From: Microbulbifer harenosus
Lineage (GTDB): Bacteria; Pseudomonadota; Gammaproteobacteria; Pseudomonadales; Cellvibrionaceae
Reading direction: 5' to 3'
Assembly (NCBI RefSeq): GCF_005771435.1
Contig: NZ_VANI01000001.1
Span: 214,601 to 278,600, forward strand
DNA length: 64,000 nt
Shown: positions 9,352 to 19,509 of the stretch, in pieces
Numbering within the stretch: the stretch's first letter is position 1
Layout of the letters: the number at the start of each line of letters is the position of its first letter
The notes under the pieces: generated by a model
What the model was told of the DNA's origin: nothing
The model's input: the letters and a program-made list of their open reading frames with translations, nothing else
Databases searched by the model: none
Program-made: the position numbers and the translations under genes

Positions 9352-10119
9352 CTATGTATAAAAGCTCTGCGCCAGTGAACCAATCAGCAATTGCCAGCCA
9401 TCCACCAGCACAAACAGCATCAACTTGAACGGCAGCGAAATGGTGGCCGGCGGTACCATCATCATGCCCAGCGCCATCAATACACTGGCCACCACCAGAT
9501 CGATGATCAGGAACGGAATAAAAATCGTAAATCCGATCTGGAACGCCGTTTTCAATTCACTGGTGACAAACGCCGGCACCAGTACCCGCAGCGGTACATC
9601 CTGTGGCCCCTGGATATTTTCCGCCTTCGCGAGCTTGGCAAACAGCGCGATATCCGGCTCGCGGGTCTGCGCCAGCATGAACGCTTTTAACGGCTCGCTG
9701 CCGCGTTCGAGAAATTCTTCAAACTGAATTTCCTCCCGCGCCAACGGCTGCCACGCATCGTCGTAGATTTTCTGAAACACCGGCGCCATCACGAAAAATG
9801 TCAGAAACAGGGTAAGCCCCAGCAACACCTGGTTGGGGGGCGCTGCCTGAGTGCCGATGGCGGTGCGCAGCAGGCCGAGCACGATGATGATGCGGGTGAA
9901 GCAGGTCATCATCAGCAGGATCGCCGGCAGGAACGCGAGGCTGGTGAGCAGCAGCAGCGTCTGCAGTTTGATCGACCACTGCTGGCCGCCGTCTGCGGTG
10001 GGCTGGCTCACCAGCCCGGTAATGCTGTCCTGCGCCCAGCCCAGGGAAGGTAAAGTGAATAACAGCAGTGCGGGAACCAGTGCACGCGCGGTGCGCAGTG
10101 TCGGAATATTTGCGGTCAC
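9352..10119 (-). CDS. fliP: Flagellar export gate protein FliP
   Basis: FliP forms the pentameric core of the export gate. A signal-peptide-like N-terminus ending near LGWAQD precedes the mature protein. The conserved [19 protein letters not shown] and the C-terminal [20 protein letters not shown] are unmistakable FliP/YscR motifs. It has 255 residues and a GTG start that overlaps the fliO stop by four bases, suggesting coupled translation. Confidence 0.96.
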   Translation of the reverse strand: MTANIPTLRTARALVPALLLFTLPSLGWAQDSITGLVSQPTADGGQQWSIKLQTLLLLTSLAFLPAILLMMTCFTRIIIVLGLLRTAIGTQAAPPNQVLLGLTLFLTFFVMAPVFQKIYDDAWQPLAREEIQFEEFLERGSEPLKAFMLAQTREPDIALFAKLAKAENIQGPQDVPLRVLVPAFVTSELKTAFQIGFTIFIPFLIIDLVVASVLMALGMMMVPPATISLPFKLMLFVLVDGWQLLIGSLAQSFYT

Positions 10120-10514
10120 GGCTTGTCGCTCCCGCCGCGCAGATTCTGTCGCATAGCCTGTGCCAGGCGCTGGGCAAAGGTGTCGGGCAGCGGTGCTGAG
10201 GTGGATTGCTCACTCGGCGGGATTTCCGCCGGCAGCGTGTGCAGGTGACTGATCTGGCCGCCACCCACGCCGAGCAGCAGCCACTGATCCTGTACCTGCA
10301 ACACCACCACCTTTTCGCGCGTACCCAGCGCCTTGCTGGCGACAATCTTCAACTGTGGGCCGTGGCTGTTGTGTCCCATCCCCGGCGCGAGCCGGCGCAG
10401 CAGCCACGCGCATAAAAGAATCAGGGCAATCAGCGCAATCAGCACGCCGGCCACTTTGCCCAGCATCGCCAGGCCGATGACGGATTCGCCGGCTGCGGCG
10501 CTGGCGGTGTTCAT
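10116..10514 (-). CDS. fliO: Flagellar biosynthesis protein FliO
   Basis: FliO is a small membrane protein that stabilises FliP during gate assembly. The 132-residue product has one transmembrane helix (about residues 21-40, [19 protein letters not shown]). A cytoplasmic domain follows with the family pattern [20 protein letters not shown] and LLLGV. It lies between fliN and fliP with four-base overlaps on both sides. FliO sequences diverge strongly, so position supports the call as much as sequence does. Confidence 0.9.
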   Translation of the reverse strand: MNTASAAAGESVIGLAMLGKVAGVLIALIALILLCAWLLRRLAPGMGHNSHGPQLKIVASKALGTREKVVVLQVQDQWLLLGVGGGQISHLHTLPAEIPPSEQSTSAPLPDTFAQRLAQAMRQNLRGGSDKP

Positions 10515-10978
10515 CGGTTGAGTTTGTGGATGCGTTCCTGGGGGGTGACGATCTCGGTAATCCGAATGCCGTATTTGTCTTCGATCACCACCACTTCACC
10601 CTGCGCCACCAGATAGCCGTTGATCAGGATATCCATCGGCTCGCCGGCGAGCCCGTCCAGTTCAATAACGGAGCCCTGGGCGAGCTCCAGCAACTGTTTG
10701 ATGGTGATGCGGGTGCGGCCCAGTTCGACACTCAGGCGCACCGGGATATCCATCACCATTTCCAGATCGCGGGACATGGCGCTGGTGTTGCCCGCATCCA
10801 GCGGTTTGAACACCTGGTCCGCGGCACTGCGCGGACCGTTGCCGGCATTTTCCTGTTCCGCCAGCGCTTCCGACCAGGGATCGGCGGCGGATTCGGTCAA
10901 CTGTTCGGCCATGGCCGCGGCCCAGCTGTCGGCGCTGTCCTGCGGGGTTTGGTTCTCGACCTTGTCGCTGTCGCTCAT
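10511..10978 (-). CDS. fliN: Flagellar motor switch protein FliN
   Basis: FliN forms the lower part of the C ring that reverses rotation. In this 155-residue protein the first 70 residues are an acidic, variable extension. The SpoA-type domain follows with MDIPVRLSVELGRTRITIKQ, LDGLAGEPMDILING and VVIEDKYGIRITEIV. It overlaps fliM upstream and fliO downstream by four bases each. Confidence 0.95.
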   Translation of the reverse strand: MSDSDKVENQTPQDSADSWAAAMAEQLTESAADPWSEALAEQENAGNGPRSAADQVFKPLDAGNTSAMSRDLEMVMDIPVRLSVELGRTRITIKQLLELAQGSVIELDGLAGEPMDILINGYLVAQGEVVVIEDKYGIRITEIVTPQERIHKLNR

Positions 10979-12018
10979 GCTTCAGATTCCTCGACTTGCG
11001 GGGTGAGTCCCGCGTTGAAACTACTGGCCATGGTGGATGGCGTGTGCGCGCGGCGCTCAATAACCTGGGTAACCCGCAGTGCGCTCTGGCCATTGCGGCT
11101 GCCGTAGTCGCATTCCAGTACCGGCACACCGTCCACCCGTGCGGTGACACTGGTGGGAAGTTCGATGGGCAGAACGTCACCGGGTTTGAGCGCCAGTACC
11201 TGGCCGATACGGCTTGGGATAGCGGCGAACTCCGCTACCAGCTCGACTTCAGACTGGCGGATTTCGCCCGCCATGCGCCGGTTCCAGGTCTGGTCGCCGG
11301 CATCGCGGCCATCCACCACCGGGTTGGCGAGGCGGTCGCGCAGGGGTTCGATCATCGAATAAGGCATGCAGATCTGAAAATGTTCAGACAGATTGCCGAC
11401 TTCAAGATGAAAACTGGTATTGACGATAATTTCGTTGGGCGAGTTGGTGATGTTGGCGAACCGCGCCTGCAGCTCCGAGCGCAGGTAGCTGATTTCCAGC
11501 GGGTACACCGAGCGCCAGGAATCCTGATAGGCATTGATGGCGAGATCCAGAATACGCTGGATCACGCGCTGTTCGGTATTGGTGAATTCTCGCCCTTCGG
11601 AGCGGGTGACAAAGCGACCGTCGCCGCCGAACAGGCTGTCCACCACCATAAACACCATCGCCGGCGGGAACACCATCAGTCCGGTACCGCGCAGCGGTTT
11701 CATGGCAATCAGGTTGAGATTGGTGGGCACCGGCAGATTGCGCGCGAAGTCCTTGAAACTCTGGTAGCGCACCGATTCCACGGTGATATCTGCGGAGCGG
11801 CGGATCAGGTTGAACAGGCTCACGCGGAAGTGCCGCGCAAAACGCTCGTTGATGATGTCGATGCTGTGCAGACGTTCGCGGATTACCCGCTGCTGGGTGG
11901 CCGGATTGTACAGGCGCAGTTGCGGGGGTTCGGCGGCACTCTGGTTATCGCCGCTGTCGCCGTCGCCGTGCAGCAGCGCATCGATTTCTTCCTGGGAGAG
12001 CAGATCGTCCTGGGACAT
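10975..12018 (-). CDS. fliM: Flagellar motor switch protein FliM
   Basis: FliM is the C-ring subunit that binds phosphorylated CheY. The N-terminal CheY-binding peptide is visible as LLSQEEIDALLHG (residues about 6-18). The CheC-like middle domain includes LKPLRG-type and FGGDGRF segments, and the SpoA domain near the C-terminus includes LKPGDVLPIELP. It has 347 residues. It starts 11 bases after the fliL stop, so fliLMNOPQR is a compact unit. Confidence 0.96.
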   Translation of the reverse strand: MSQDDLLSQEEIDALLHGDGDSGDNQSAAEPPQLRLYNPATQQRVIRERLHSIDIINERFARHFRVSLFNLIRRSADITVESVRYQSFKDFARNLPVPTNLNLIAMKPLRGTGLMVFPPAMVFMVVDSLFGGDGRFVTRSEGREFTNTEQRVIQRILDLAINAYQDSWRSVYPLEISYLRSELQARFANITNSPNEIIVNTSFHLEVGNLSEHFQICMPYSMIEPLRDRLANPVVDGRDAGDQTWNRRMAGEIRQSEVELVAEFAAIPSRIGQVLALKPGDVLPIELPTSVTARVDGVPVLECDYGSRNGQSALRVTQVIERRAHTPSTMASSFNAGLTPQVEESEA

Positions 12019-12029
12019 GAAAGGTTTCC

Positions 12030-12515
12030 CTATTGCACGATGAACTCGGTGAACAGCACGTCGTCAATCAGCAGCTCCGGCTGATTGTTGCCCATGGGCT
12101 CGGCGAGAGTGGCGAGAATACCTTTGACCAGCGCCTGCTTGCCTTCCAGTGTCGCCAGCGCCTCGGGCGACTGGGACGAATGCAGTATCAGCAGGCGGCT
12201 GCGCACCTGGGGCATGTGTTCGAGGAGAAAATCCCGGGTTTCGTTGTTGCCCACCTGCAGCGAAAACCCCACATACAGCAGGCGGTTGGCGAACTGATCG
12301 CCCTGCAGATTGACGGTGAAGGGATCGATCTTGACGAAAATCGGATTGTCGGCGCGAACCGGTCCCGTGCTCTGCGCGTCGGCTTCCACGGTAGCCCGCG
12401 GATTTTCTCTGAGCAGCAGGTACATATTCATTGCCACCAGCGCGGCGATCAGCAGCACCGCGATGATTGCGAGCCACAGCAGGCCGCGGGATTTTCCAGA
12501 TGTCTCTTCAGCCAT
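12030..12515 (-). CDS. fliL: Flagellar basal body protein FliL
   Basis: FliL is a single-pass inner-membrane protein that associates with stators. The 161-residue product starts MAEETSGKSRGLLW, with a membrane helix at about residues 11-33. The periplasmic FliL domain contains FVKIDPFTVNLQGDQFANRL and ends in the typical LFTEFIVQ. The frame stays open upstream to 12668, but that part has no family similarity and runs through the hairpins between fliK and fliL, so ATG 12515 is preferred. Confidence 0.93.
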   Translation of the reverse strand: MAEETSGKSRGLLWLAIIAVLLIAALVAMNMYLLLRENPRATVEADAQSTGPVRADNPIFVKIDPFTVNLQGDQFANRLLYVGFSLQVGNNETRDFLLEHMPQVRSRLLILHSSQSPEALATLEGKQALVKGILATLAEPMGNNQPELLIDDVLFTEFIVQ

Positions 12516-12559
12516 TGGGTTGTGCCTTGGTCCCCGAAATAGATGCAGGTTTGATGCGC

Positions 12560-12655
12560 GGAGATAAACAAAAAATTTTATCTCCGGCTGCGGGGAGTAT
12601 GCCGGTGCGGCGTCAAGGTGAAGGCGAGAATAGACCCGCGAATTGGGTCTATCTC
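12560..12655. other. Two hairpins in the fliK-fliL gap
   Basis: The 180-bp gap holds two inverted repeats. One has nine-base arms GGAGATAAA / TTTATCTCC at 12560-12568 and 12577-12585. The other has arms ATAGACCC / GGGTCTAT at 12630-12637 and 12645-12652, extended by CGAG / CTCG across a one-base bulge. Neither is followed by a clean T run on the - strand. They sit where enteric genomes break fliFGHIJK from fliLMNOPQR, so partial termination or RNA processing is plausible. Confidence 0.5.
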
Positions 12656-12694
12656 GGCGTTTCGTCATCGCGGGAAGGTGTGGTTTGTGCGCAT

Positions 12695-13885
12695 TCAGGC
12701 GTAGAAATCGATTGCGCGCAGCGAAACAGGAACGGCTCCGGGCGCGTCGTCCGTGCCGGTGAAGCCGTTGTTGCCGAATTGGTCCGCGCCACTGTTGCCG
12801 CGGGCATTGCCTCCATCGTGTTGCGCGGATGCAGACTGTTGCTGGTGCGCCGGCTGCCGCTGGTCGCCCACGGAAGTTTCACCGAGGCTGATACCCTGCT
12901 GCGCGAGTGCCTCGCGCAAGTGCGGCAGTGCCTGTTCCACCGCACTGCGCACCGCGCCGTGCGCCGAGAAAAACTGCGCGCGCGCACCCTGGTCATCGAG
13001 GCTGAGACTCACCGACAGCGCGCCCAGCTCGCGGGGATGCAGGTAAAGGTCCACCTGTTGTTCGCCGCGGTGGACCATGTTCAGCAGATGCTGGCCAAAC
13101 TCATCGCCCCAGGCGGCGCTGCCCAGCGCGGACTGCATCGCCAGCGCAGGCGCGGCCGGCAGGGCCTGGCCGGCGGTCGGCGATGCCGCAGAGGGGGTTG
13201 TGGGCAGCAGGGGCAGGGACTCCGCGCCGGCAGCCTGTGCGGCCTCGACCGCCAGCGGGCTGACGATCACGCCACTGGCCGTAGCGCCGTCGCTGGTCAT
13301 GGGCGATGCGGATGGCGCGGGCGGTGCCAGGCTGGCAGCGGCCAGCGGAGCTTCGCTACTGGCAATGCGGCTGCCAACAACCTCACCAACACCCCCGCCG
13401 ACGCGGTTGTTCACCGCTCCGCCAATCGCTTGTGATACCGCCGCTGGCAGCGGCGATCCGGCACCGGCGATTTCAGCGGAAGGCATTGCCGCAGGGCTCG
13501 CGGAGAGCAGTGCCATTGCCGGTATTCCGGCGGCTTCACCGCTTTCCCCGAGCATGGCTTCCGCCAGTTCCGTGTCGCTCCACTCGGCTTCCGTCGGTGC
13601 CGCGTCCGCGATGTCGGCGATGCTCAGTGGTGTGGCAAGGGTTGCAGTGATCGGCCCCGGTGCCAGCTGTTGCAGCAGGCTGCCGGTGGCGAGCGGGGAG
13701 GTCTGCACCGCAATCCCGGCGGTTGCACCGCCGGCGGCCGGTGTTTCGCTGGAGCGTGCGGTGGCCGCCTGCAGGGTGTCTGCGAAGCGTGCGGTGGTCT
13801 CGCCGGTCGCCGTTCTGCCTGTGCCATTTCCTGGTCCGGTGCCAGTGCCGGCGGGGGTCAGATTGAGCAGTGAGGTAATGTCCAT
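12695..13885 (-). CDS. fliK: Flagellar hook-length control protein FliK
   Basis: FliK is the secreted ruler that measures hook length and switches FlhB specificity. The 396-residue product has a low-complexity Ala/Pro/Gly-rich N-terminal part (about residues 1-250). The compact C-terminal domain contains FGQHLLNMVHRGEQQVDLYL and HPRELGALSVSLSLDDQGAR, followed by VRSAVEQALPHLREAL and a Gln/Gly-rich tail. That domain is the Flg_hook family that contacts FlhB. It lies downstream of fliJ on the - strand. Confidence 0.92.
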   Translation of the reverse strand: MDITSLLNLTPAGTGTGPGNGTGRTATGETTARFADTLQAATARSSETPAAGGATAGIAVQTSPLATGSLLQQLAPGPITATLATPLSIADIADAAPTEAEWSDTELAEAMLGESGEAAGIPAMALLSASPAAMPSAEIAGAGSPLPAAVSQAIGGAVNNRVGGGVGEVVGSRIASSEAPLAAASLAPPAPSASPMTSDGATASGVIVSPLAVEAAQAAGAESLPLLPTTPSAASPTAGQALPAAPALAMQSALGSAAWGDEFGQHLLNMVHRGEQQVDLYLHPRELGALSVSLSLDDQGARAQFFSAHGAVRSAVEQALPHLREALAQQGISLGETSVGDQRQPAHQQQSASAQHDGGNARGNSGADQFGNNGFTGTDDAPGAVPVSLRAIDFYA

Positions 13886-13905
13886 TCAGCCGATTCCTGG
13901 ATCGC

Positions 13906-14370
13906 TTATTGCGGGTTGTTGTCGTCCTGCCGGGGGCGGCGGGCGAGCAGATTCTGGGTCATCTCATCGGCCATACGCCGCTCGCGGCGCTGCTCGAGTT
14001 GTTGTTCCTGATGTGCGCGGCGGGATTCCAGCGCGCTGTAGGAGGTGAGCTGGCGCTGGCGTTGGCGCCAGTGCTCGCTGCTGCTATCCATCCGCTCCTG
14101 TTGCTGTGCCAGCAGGCCGCGCGCGCGGTCGATGGCCTTGTCCAGCGAGCCGATAAACAGGTTGTAATCGTTCAGTGTGGCGCCGGCAATTCCCTGGGCC
14201 ATGGCCTGCTGCAGACGATCGCAATACTCGTTGCGATAGCGCTGCAGGGTGGCGAGCTGACCGGCGGCCTGCTCGTGGGACTGGCGCTCTTCCGCCAGTG
14301 CGCGCCCGGCGCTGTCGCGGGCCTTGCGACTCTGATCGATCAGCAGATCGAGCGGGCCGGTGCGGCTCAT
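13906..14370 (-). CDS. fliJ: Flagellar export chaperone/ATPase stalk FliJ
   Basis: FliJ is the coiled-coil stalk that sits in the FliI hexamer and escorts chaperones to the gate. The 154-residue product [19 protein letters not shown]... is almost wholly helical and rich in Arg, Gln and Glu. It has little sequence conservation, as is normal for FliJ. The start at ATG 14370 overlaps the fliI stop as ATGA. A longer reading to 14481 would run inside fliI and is not needed. Confidence 0.87.
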   Translation of the reverse strand: MSRTGPLDLLIDQSRKARDSAGRALAEERQSHEQAAGQLATLQRYRNEYCDRLQQAMAQGIAGATLNDYNLFIGSLDKAIDRARGLLAQQQERMDSSSEHWRQRQRQLTSYSALESRRAHQEQQLEQRRERRMADEMTQNLLARRPRQDDNNPQ

Positions 14371-15809
14371 GGTGTTGCTCCGGTGGTCGATGGGATGTTC
14401 GGTGCGGTGTTTGTCGCCGCTGCGGCAATCTCCGGCAGCAGCGCGGCCAGCGCGCTGGCGGTGGACGGCAGATCGGCGCACTCGTGCATGCCCTGCTGCA
14501 AAAAGCGCTCTATCATCGGGTGGCGCTGCACCGCCTGATCCAGTTGCGGATCGTGGCCGGGGCTGTAGGCGCCGACACTGATCAGGTCGCGGTTGCGCTG
14601 ATAGCGGGAAAACAGCTGCTTGAGGCGCTGTGCCCGGCGCAGCTGTGTATCGTCGACAATCGCACTCATGGCGCGGCTGATCGACGCTTCGATGTCTATC
14701 GCCGGATAGTGGCCGGATTCCGCCAGCGGCCGCGACAGCACGATGTGGCCGTCGAGAATCGCGCGCGCGGAATCGGCAATGGGATCCTGCTGATCATCGC
14801 CTTCGGTGAGCACGGTATAAAAGGCGGTGATGGAACCGCCGTTTTCGCCGTTGCCGGCGCGCTCCACCAACACCGGCAGGCGCGCAAACACCGACGGTGG
14901 ATAACCCTTGGTGGCGGGTGGCTCGCCGATGGCGAGCGCAATTTCCCGTTGCGCCATGGCATAGCGGGTGAGGGAATCCATGATCAGCAACACGTTTTTG
15001 CCCGCATCGCGAAAGTACTCCGCAATGCGCGTGGCATAAGCGGCGCCCTGCAGGCGCTGCAACGCGGAGGTATCTGCGGGCGCCGCTACCACCGCGGCGC
15101 GACGGCGCCCCTCGTCGCCGAGAATGTTGTCGATAAAGTCTTTTACTTCGCGCCCGCGCTCGCCGATCAGGCCCACCACGATCACATCTGCCGCGGTGTA
15201 GCGCGCCATCATTCCGAGCAGTACGGATTTGCCCACACCGGAGCCCGCAAACAGGCCCAGCCGCTGACCGCGCCCGACGCTCAGCAGACTGTTGATCGCG
15301 CGGATGCCGACATCAATTTGCTGTTTGATCGGCGTGCGGTTTAGCGGGTTGAACGGGGCGGCGGCCAGACATCCGCCAACCGACAGGTCCAGTGCCGGGC
15401 CGCCGTCGAGCGGGCGCCCGCTGCCGTCCACCACGCGCCCGAGCAGCTGTTCACCCAGAGGAAAACGGCGCGCGCCGTTGCCGCCCAGGGGGAATACCCG
15501 CGCGCCCGGGATGAGCCCGCTGACCGGCTCCAGCGGCATCAGGTACAAACGCTCGCCGGTGAAACCGACCACTTCCGCTTCCGCGTAGGAGGGGGGCTCG
15601 CCGGGGGCGCTGAGTTCAATGCGACAGCCACTGCCCAGGGGAATCTTCAGGCCCACCGCCTCCAGCACCAACCCGGTGGCGCGGACAATCTTGCCGCTGG
15701 TGCGATAAGGCGGTACTTCGGCGGCGCGGCTCCCGGCGCGGCCGAGCGCGGCGCGCCAGCGTTGTGGGTGCGGGTTGTGCGGCTCGGCCGCTGCGGCGGT
15801 GCCTGTCAT
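14367..15809 (-). CDS. fliI: Flagellar type III export ATPase FliI
   Basis: FliI is the F1-beta-like ATPase of the export apparatus. The 480-residue product has the Walker A loop [13 protein letters not shown] (about residues 187-199), Walker [13 protein letters not shown] (about 273-284) and the catalytic segment [14 protein letters not shown]. The frame stays open to 16028, but that extension overlaps fliH and is Arg-rich. ATG 15809 gives the standard length and an ATGA overlap with the fliH stop. Confidence 0.96.
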   Translation of the reverse strand: MTGTAAAAEPHNPHPQRWRAALGRAGSRAAEVPPYRTSGKIVRATGLVLEAVGLKIPLGSGCRIELSAPGEPPSYAEAEVVGFTGERLYLMPLEPVSGLIPGARVFPLGGNGARRFPLGEQLLGRVVDGSGRPLDGGPALDLSVGGCLAAAPFNPLNRTPIKQQIDVGIRAINSLLSVGRGQRLGLFAGSGVGKSVLLGMMARYTAADVIVVGLIGERGREVKDFIDNILGDEGRRRAAVVAAPADTSALQRLQGAAYATRIAEYFRDAGKNVLLIMDSLTRYAMAQREIALAIGEPPATKGYPPSVFARLPVLVERAGNGENGGSITAFYTVLTEGDDQQDPIADSARAILDGHIVLSRPLAESGHYPAIDIEASISRAMSAIVDDTQLRRAQRLKQLFSRYQRNRDLISVGAYSPGHDPQLDQAVQRHPMIERFLQQGMHECADLPSTASALAALLPEIAAAATNTAPNIPSTTGATP

Positions 15810-16483
15810 GGGGCGTGTTCCCCGCTGCCACCGTCGGCCTGTGGCAGGAGCCGCGCCAGCAGTGCGTTCCAGTGGTTTTCGCGGCTTGCGTCGATTTCTC
15901 CGGTGCCGGTGGTCACGCGGCAGCCGCCGCGGGCGAGGCGTGGGTCCTGCTCCAGTTCCCAGCCGGCGCGTTCGAGTTCCGCGCCCAGTTCCTGCTGCAC
16001 CAGCGGCAGATCGTCGGGGTGGAGCCACAGGCGCGTGTGTCCGTTGGTGGTGGGTTCCGCGCGCAGCAGCTTCTGTACCAGCCGCGTTACCTGCTGCGGC
16101 TCTGCGCGCAGGGCTTCACCGGCCAGATGTTTTCCTACCACCAGTGCCAGCGCGGTGATATCGGCGGCAATATCGCTATCCAGTTGCGCCAGCGCCTCAC
16201 TGAAGTTCTGCGCCAGTGCGGTCAGTGGTGTCAGCAGCTCGCGGCGCTGCTGGCCGGTCTCGGCGAGACCGGCGCTGTGCCCTTCGGTATATCCCTCGGC
16301 GCGGCCGCGCTCGAAGCCTTCGGCATAGCCCGCGTCGTACCCCTGCTGGCGCGCCTCGGCGCGGGCCTGTTCGCGCAGCGCATTCAGTTCGTCGCTCAGG
16401 GAGCGGTGCAGCGCCGCGCGCCGTTCGTGCTGTCCGCTCAGGTCGTCCGGTTGCCAGCGGGTCCAGGCGCGTGCCTCAGACAT
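15806..16483 (-). CDS. fliH: Flagellar export ATPase regulator FliH
   Basis: FliH binds FliI, restrains its ATPase activity and tethers it to FliN. The 225-residue product has a charged N-terminal part and a long helix with the GxxxG-like series [20 protein letters not shown] (about residues 48-67) characteristic of FliH. A C-terminal stator-like domain follows, including [15 protein letters not shown]. It overlaps fliG and fliI by a few bases at each end. Confidence 0.94.
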   Translation of the reverse strand: MSEARAWTRWQPDDLSGQHERRAALHRSLSDELNALREQARAEARQQGYDAGYAEGFERGRAEGYTEGHSAGLAETGQQRRELLTPLTALAQNFSEALAQLDSDIAADITALALVVGKHLAGEALRAEPQQVTRLVQKLLRAEPTTNGHTRLWLHPDDLPLVQQELGAELERAGWELEQDPRLARGGCRVTTGTGEIDASRENHWNALLARLLPQADGGSGEHAP

Positions 16484-17513
16484 AGATTTCCTCCCCGCCG
16501 CTCAGAACGATTTCGCCACTGTCGGCGAGGCGGCGCACGATCTGCAGAATGGCTTTGCGCTCGCGCTCCACCTGCGACATGCGCAGCGGCGCGCTGGCTT
16601 CGAACTCTTCGCGCAGCAGGGTGCCGGCGCGGCTCGACATATTGTTGAGGAATTTCTCCAGCAGTGCCGGGTCGCAACCCTTGAGGGCGGTAACCAGTTG
16701 TTTGTTCTCCACCTCTTTCAGCACCAGCTGAATCGCGCGGTTGTCGAGGTCCAGCAGGTTTTCGAACAGGAACATCTCGTCGATGATCTTTTGTGCCAGA
16801 TCTTCGCTGTGTTCGCGCACCCGCTCGATTACGCTTTCCTCGGAATTGGAATTCATCAGGTTGAGAATTTCCGCCGCGGTGCGGGCGCCGCCCATTTTTG
16901 CGCGCTTCAGGTTCTGGCCATCCAGCATGCTGGTGAGTACTTCCGTGAGTTCCTGCAGCGCCGCCGGTTGTACACCGCTGAAGGTGGCAATGCGCAGCAC
17001 CACGTCTTCGCGCAGCTTGTCTTCGAAGTACTCCAGTACCGAGGCCGCCTGGCGGCGCTCCAGATGCACAAGGATGGTGGCGATAATTTGCGGGTGCTCG
17101 TCGCGGATCATCTCCGCCACGGTATTTGCGTCCATGATGTTGAGTGCATCGATGCCGGAGTCGGCATTGGTCACATCGAAAATATCTTCCAGCAGGCTGC
17201 TTGCGCGTTCGCTGCCCAGTGCTTTGGTCAGTACCGCGCGGATGCGATCGCTGGAATACAGATTGAGCGCACCGAACTCCTCCGACTCCTCGTGGAAATC
17301 GTGCAGCACCTGACGCATTTCCTCATGGGACACGCTGCGCAGTGATGCCATCTCCTGGCTGATTTCCTGAACCTCGCGCGCAGTGAGATGTTTGAATACC
17401 TCGGCGGCCGCGTCTTCGTCCAGTGCCAGCAGCAGGATCGCGCAGCGGCGCTTGCTGCTCATGGCTTTTTGCTTGCGCACGGCATTTTGAAAGTGCTGAT
17501 TGGTATTAGTCAT
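16476..17513 (-). CDS. fliG: Flagellar motor switch protein FliG
   Basis: FliG is the C-ring subunit that contacts the stators. The 345-residue product has the conserved EMIRDEHPQIIATILVHL (the EHPQ motif linking the middle and C-terminal domains). The C-terminal torque helix region follows, around LVTALKGCDPALLEKFLNNM. The charged residues of that face are present. It overlaps fliF by eight bases and is on the - strand. Confidence 0.96.
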   Translation of the reverse strand: MTNTNQHFQNAVRKQKAMSSKRRCAILLLALDEDAAAEVFKHLTAREVQEISQEMASLRSVSHEEMRQVLHDFHEESEEFGALNLYSSDRIRAVLTKALGSERASSLLEDIFDVTNADSGIDALNIMDANTVAEMIRDEHPQIIATILVHLERRQAASVLEYFEDKLREDVVLRIATFSGVQPAALQELTEVLTSMLDGQNLKRAKMGGARTAAEILNLMNSNSEESVIERVREHSEDLAQKIIDEMFLFENLLDLDNRAIQLVLKEVENKQLVTALKGCDPALLEKFLNNMSSRAGTLLREEFEASAPLRMSQVERERKAILQIVRRLADSGEIVLSGGEEIYV

Positions 17514-19245
17514 CCTGGTTCATCCAGCTGCGAACAATCATGGCCACCATGGCGGGGTCATCCTTCGCCATGCCCTGCAAATCCATCAGGTTCTGTTCGT
17601 ACACCGAGGAGCGGCGCCGTTTGCGTGGCCGCGGTTGCTCCTGTGGCGGTTCGTCCATGTCGGCGGAATATTCGCCCGTATCGTAGAGGTAGCCTTCGGC
17701 ATCGGCGGTGGCGGGCACGGCATTGGGGGCTGTGCCCGGCGCGCGCGGCAAGTTCGGCGTTGCGGTTGTGGTGGCGGGCGTCTGTGCGCGCAGCTGGTTG
17801 TGGCGCTCTACCATCGGGCGTACCAGCCAGCGGAATGCGAGCAGCAGCGCAAGTCCCACCAGCAGATAGCGGCCGAGTGACAGCATCAACTGGCGCCAGA
17901 ATGGATCTTCATGCCAGGCGATTGCCGGCGGTGCAGATTGCTCCTGTGAGGAAAACCGGCTGTTGACCACTTCCAGGCCGTCGCCGCGCTCTTCGGAATA
18001 GCCCATCGCCTGGCGCACCAGCTGCTCGATATGTTGCAACTCTTCCTCACCCAGAGGCTGCAGCGACACTGCGCCCTGTTCGTCGGTGACTTCCCGGTAA
18101 TTCACTACCACCGCCGCGCTCAGCCGCTGCACGCGCCCGCGCTGGCGCTGGATATGGGTGATATCGCGATCGATTTCGTAGTTGACCAGTTGCTCCTGGC
18201 GCAGATGGCTGCGCTGGCGGCTCACTTCTTCCTCGTTGTTTTGCGCGGTGGCATCAATGGGGGAGGGCGCGCTGCCCGGCGGGGTGTTGGTGAGCGCGCC
18301 GGGAATACCGCCGGGGTTGGTGGCATCGCCGTTGTAATCGGAATTGAACTGCCGGCTGCGCACGGTCGCGGGCGCGCCGTCCTGATTCGGGGCAAAGCGC
18401 TCGCTGGTTTCCTCGCGCTGGTCGAAATCTACCTGAGCCGTGACCTGGGCGCGTACATTGTGGCGGCCGAGCATTGGTTCGAGGATGCGTTCGATCCGCT
18501 GCTGGTAGCTGCTTTCAATACTGTGCACATAGTCGAGCTGGGTGCCGTCGAGACTATTTTCATCCGTACCCGGGCGGGAGAGCAGCCGCCCGGTCTGGTC
18601 TACCAGTGTCACATTCTCAGCACTCAGATCCGGCACACTGCTCGATACCAGATGCACAATGGCCGCCGCCTGGCCCTCGCCGAGTACGCGTCCGGGCGCG
18701 AGGGTGAGCACCACGGAGGCTTTCGCCGGTTCGCGCTCGCGGATAAACACCGAGGGTTTGGCCATGGACAGGTGCACCCGTGCGCGCGTCACCGGTCCCA
18801 GGGATTCGATGGAACTGGCCAGCTCGCCCTGCAGGCTGCGCTGGAAATTCACACGCTCGGCAAACTGGCTGATGCCAAAGGCCTGGCGGTCCATGATTTC
18901 AAACCCGGCGTTGCCGCCGCTCGGCAGGCCCTGCTCAGCCAGTTGCAGGCGCAGGCGGTATACCTGGTCTTCCGGTACCAGCAGGGTGCGGCCACCCTGG
19001 CTGAATTCGTAGGGAATGGCGCGGCTCTCCAGCTCGCTGATGATACGGCCACCGTCCTGTTCGCTGAGATTGCTGAACAGTACCCGGTATTGCGGTGCCT
19101 GCGACCACAGCAGTACCGCCGCGACGATGGCAATAGCGGCGGCACCGGCGACCAGCAGTGGAATCAGCGGATTGGCCAGCAGGCGCGAAGACAGCTGGCC
19201 CAGAGACTGCACCGACGATGCGGCGCTTTGCGCGGCGCTGCTCAT
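17506..19245 (-). CDS. fliF: Flagellar MS-ring protein FliF
   Basis: FliF forms the MS ring, the inner-membrane base on which the motor and export gate are built. The 579-residue product has a membrane helix at about residues 27-48 and ring-building motifs in YRVLFSNLSEQDGGRIISEL and RALEGELA-like segments. A second membrane helix lies near residues 445-470. The C-terminal tail (VYEQNLMDLQGMAKDDPAMV) binds FliG. It is the first gene of the leftward block and is divergent from fliE. Confidence 0.95.
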   Translation of the reverse strand: MSSAAQSAASSVQSLGQLSSRLLANPLIPLLVAGAAAIAIVAAVLLWSQAPQYRVLFSNLSEQDGGRIISELESRAIPYEFSQGGRTLLVPEDQVYRLRLQLAEQGLPSGGNAGFEIMDRQAFGISQFAERVNFQRSLQGELASSIESLGPVTRARVHLSMAKPSVFIREREPAKASVVLTLAPGRVLGEGQAAAIVHLVSSSVPDLSAENVTLVDQTGRLLSRPGTDENSLDGTQLDYVHSIESSYQQRIERILEPMLGRHNVRAQVTAQVDFDQREETSERFAPNQDGAPATVRSRQFNSDYNGDATNPGGIPGALTNTPPGSAPSPIDATAQNNEEEVSRQRSHLRQEQLVNYEIDRDITHIQRQRGRVQRLSAAVVVNYREVTDEQGAVSLQPLGEEELQHIEQLVRQAMGYSEERGDGLEVVNSRFSSQEQSAPPAIAWHEDPFWRQLMLSLGRYLLVGLALLLAFRWLVRPMVERHNQLRAQTPATTTATPNLPRAPGTAPNAVPATADAEGYLYDTGEYSADMDEPPQEQPRPRKRRRSSVYEQNLMDLQGMAKDDPAMVAMIVRSWMNQDD

Positions 19246-19509
19246 CGCGGGTTCCTCTTATTTGCCGCGCCGGTTCTGGCGCGGTCGGGGTTGGTTCGCT
19301 CTCTGAAAGGCATTGCTGCTGGTTCACCCTGATTAGTAGACCGTTAGAAACGGTTGAATAAGCAGCGCTGATTATCAGCAGCGGGGAAAATGCTAAAGGA
19401 AGGAAAAGCCGGATTTTTTTGCCGCTAATTGACCGCTTGGGTGGTAGGGCTGCGCTGTTACCTTTGCACTGCGAAACTGCATTTACTGTAAAAAAGACGA
19501 GACGAAACC
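19246..19509. promoter_or_regulatory. Divergent fliF/fliE intergenic region
   Basis: These 264 bases separate the divergent starts of fliF and fliE and must contain the promoters of both. In E. coli the same spacer carries the FlhD4C2-activated middle-class promoters. I find no convincing sigma-54 (GG-N10-GC) or sigma-28 pair in it, which is compatible with FlhDC control through sigma-70. I cannot place the FlhDC boxes by eye. Confidence 0.55.

Noticed and set aside
19246..19509. Sigma-54 promoter for fliE or fliF
   Set aside because: Candidates with GG and GC at the right distance had poor surrounding matches on both strands, for example at 19443-19457.
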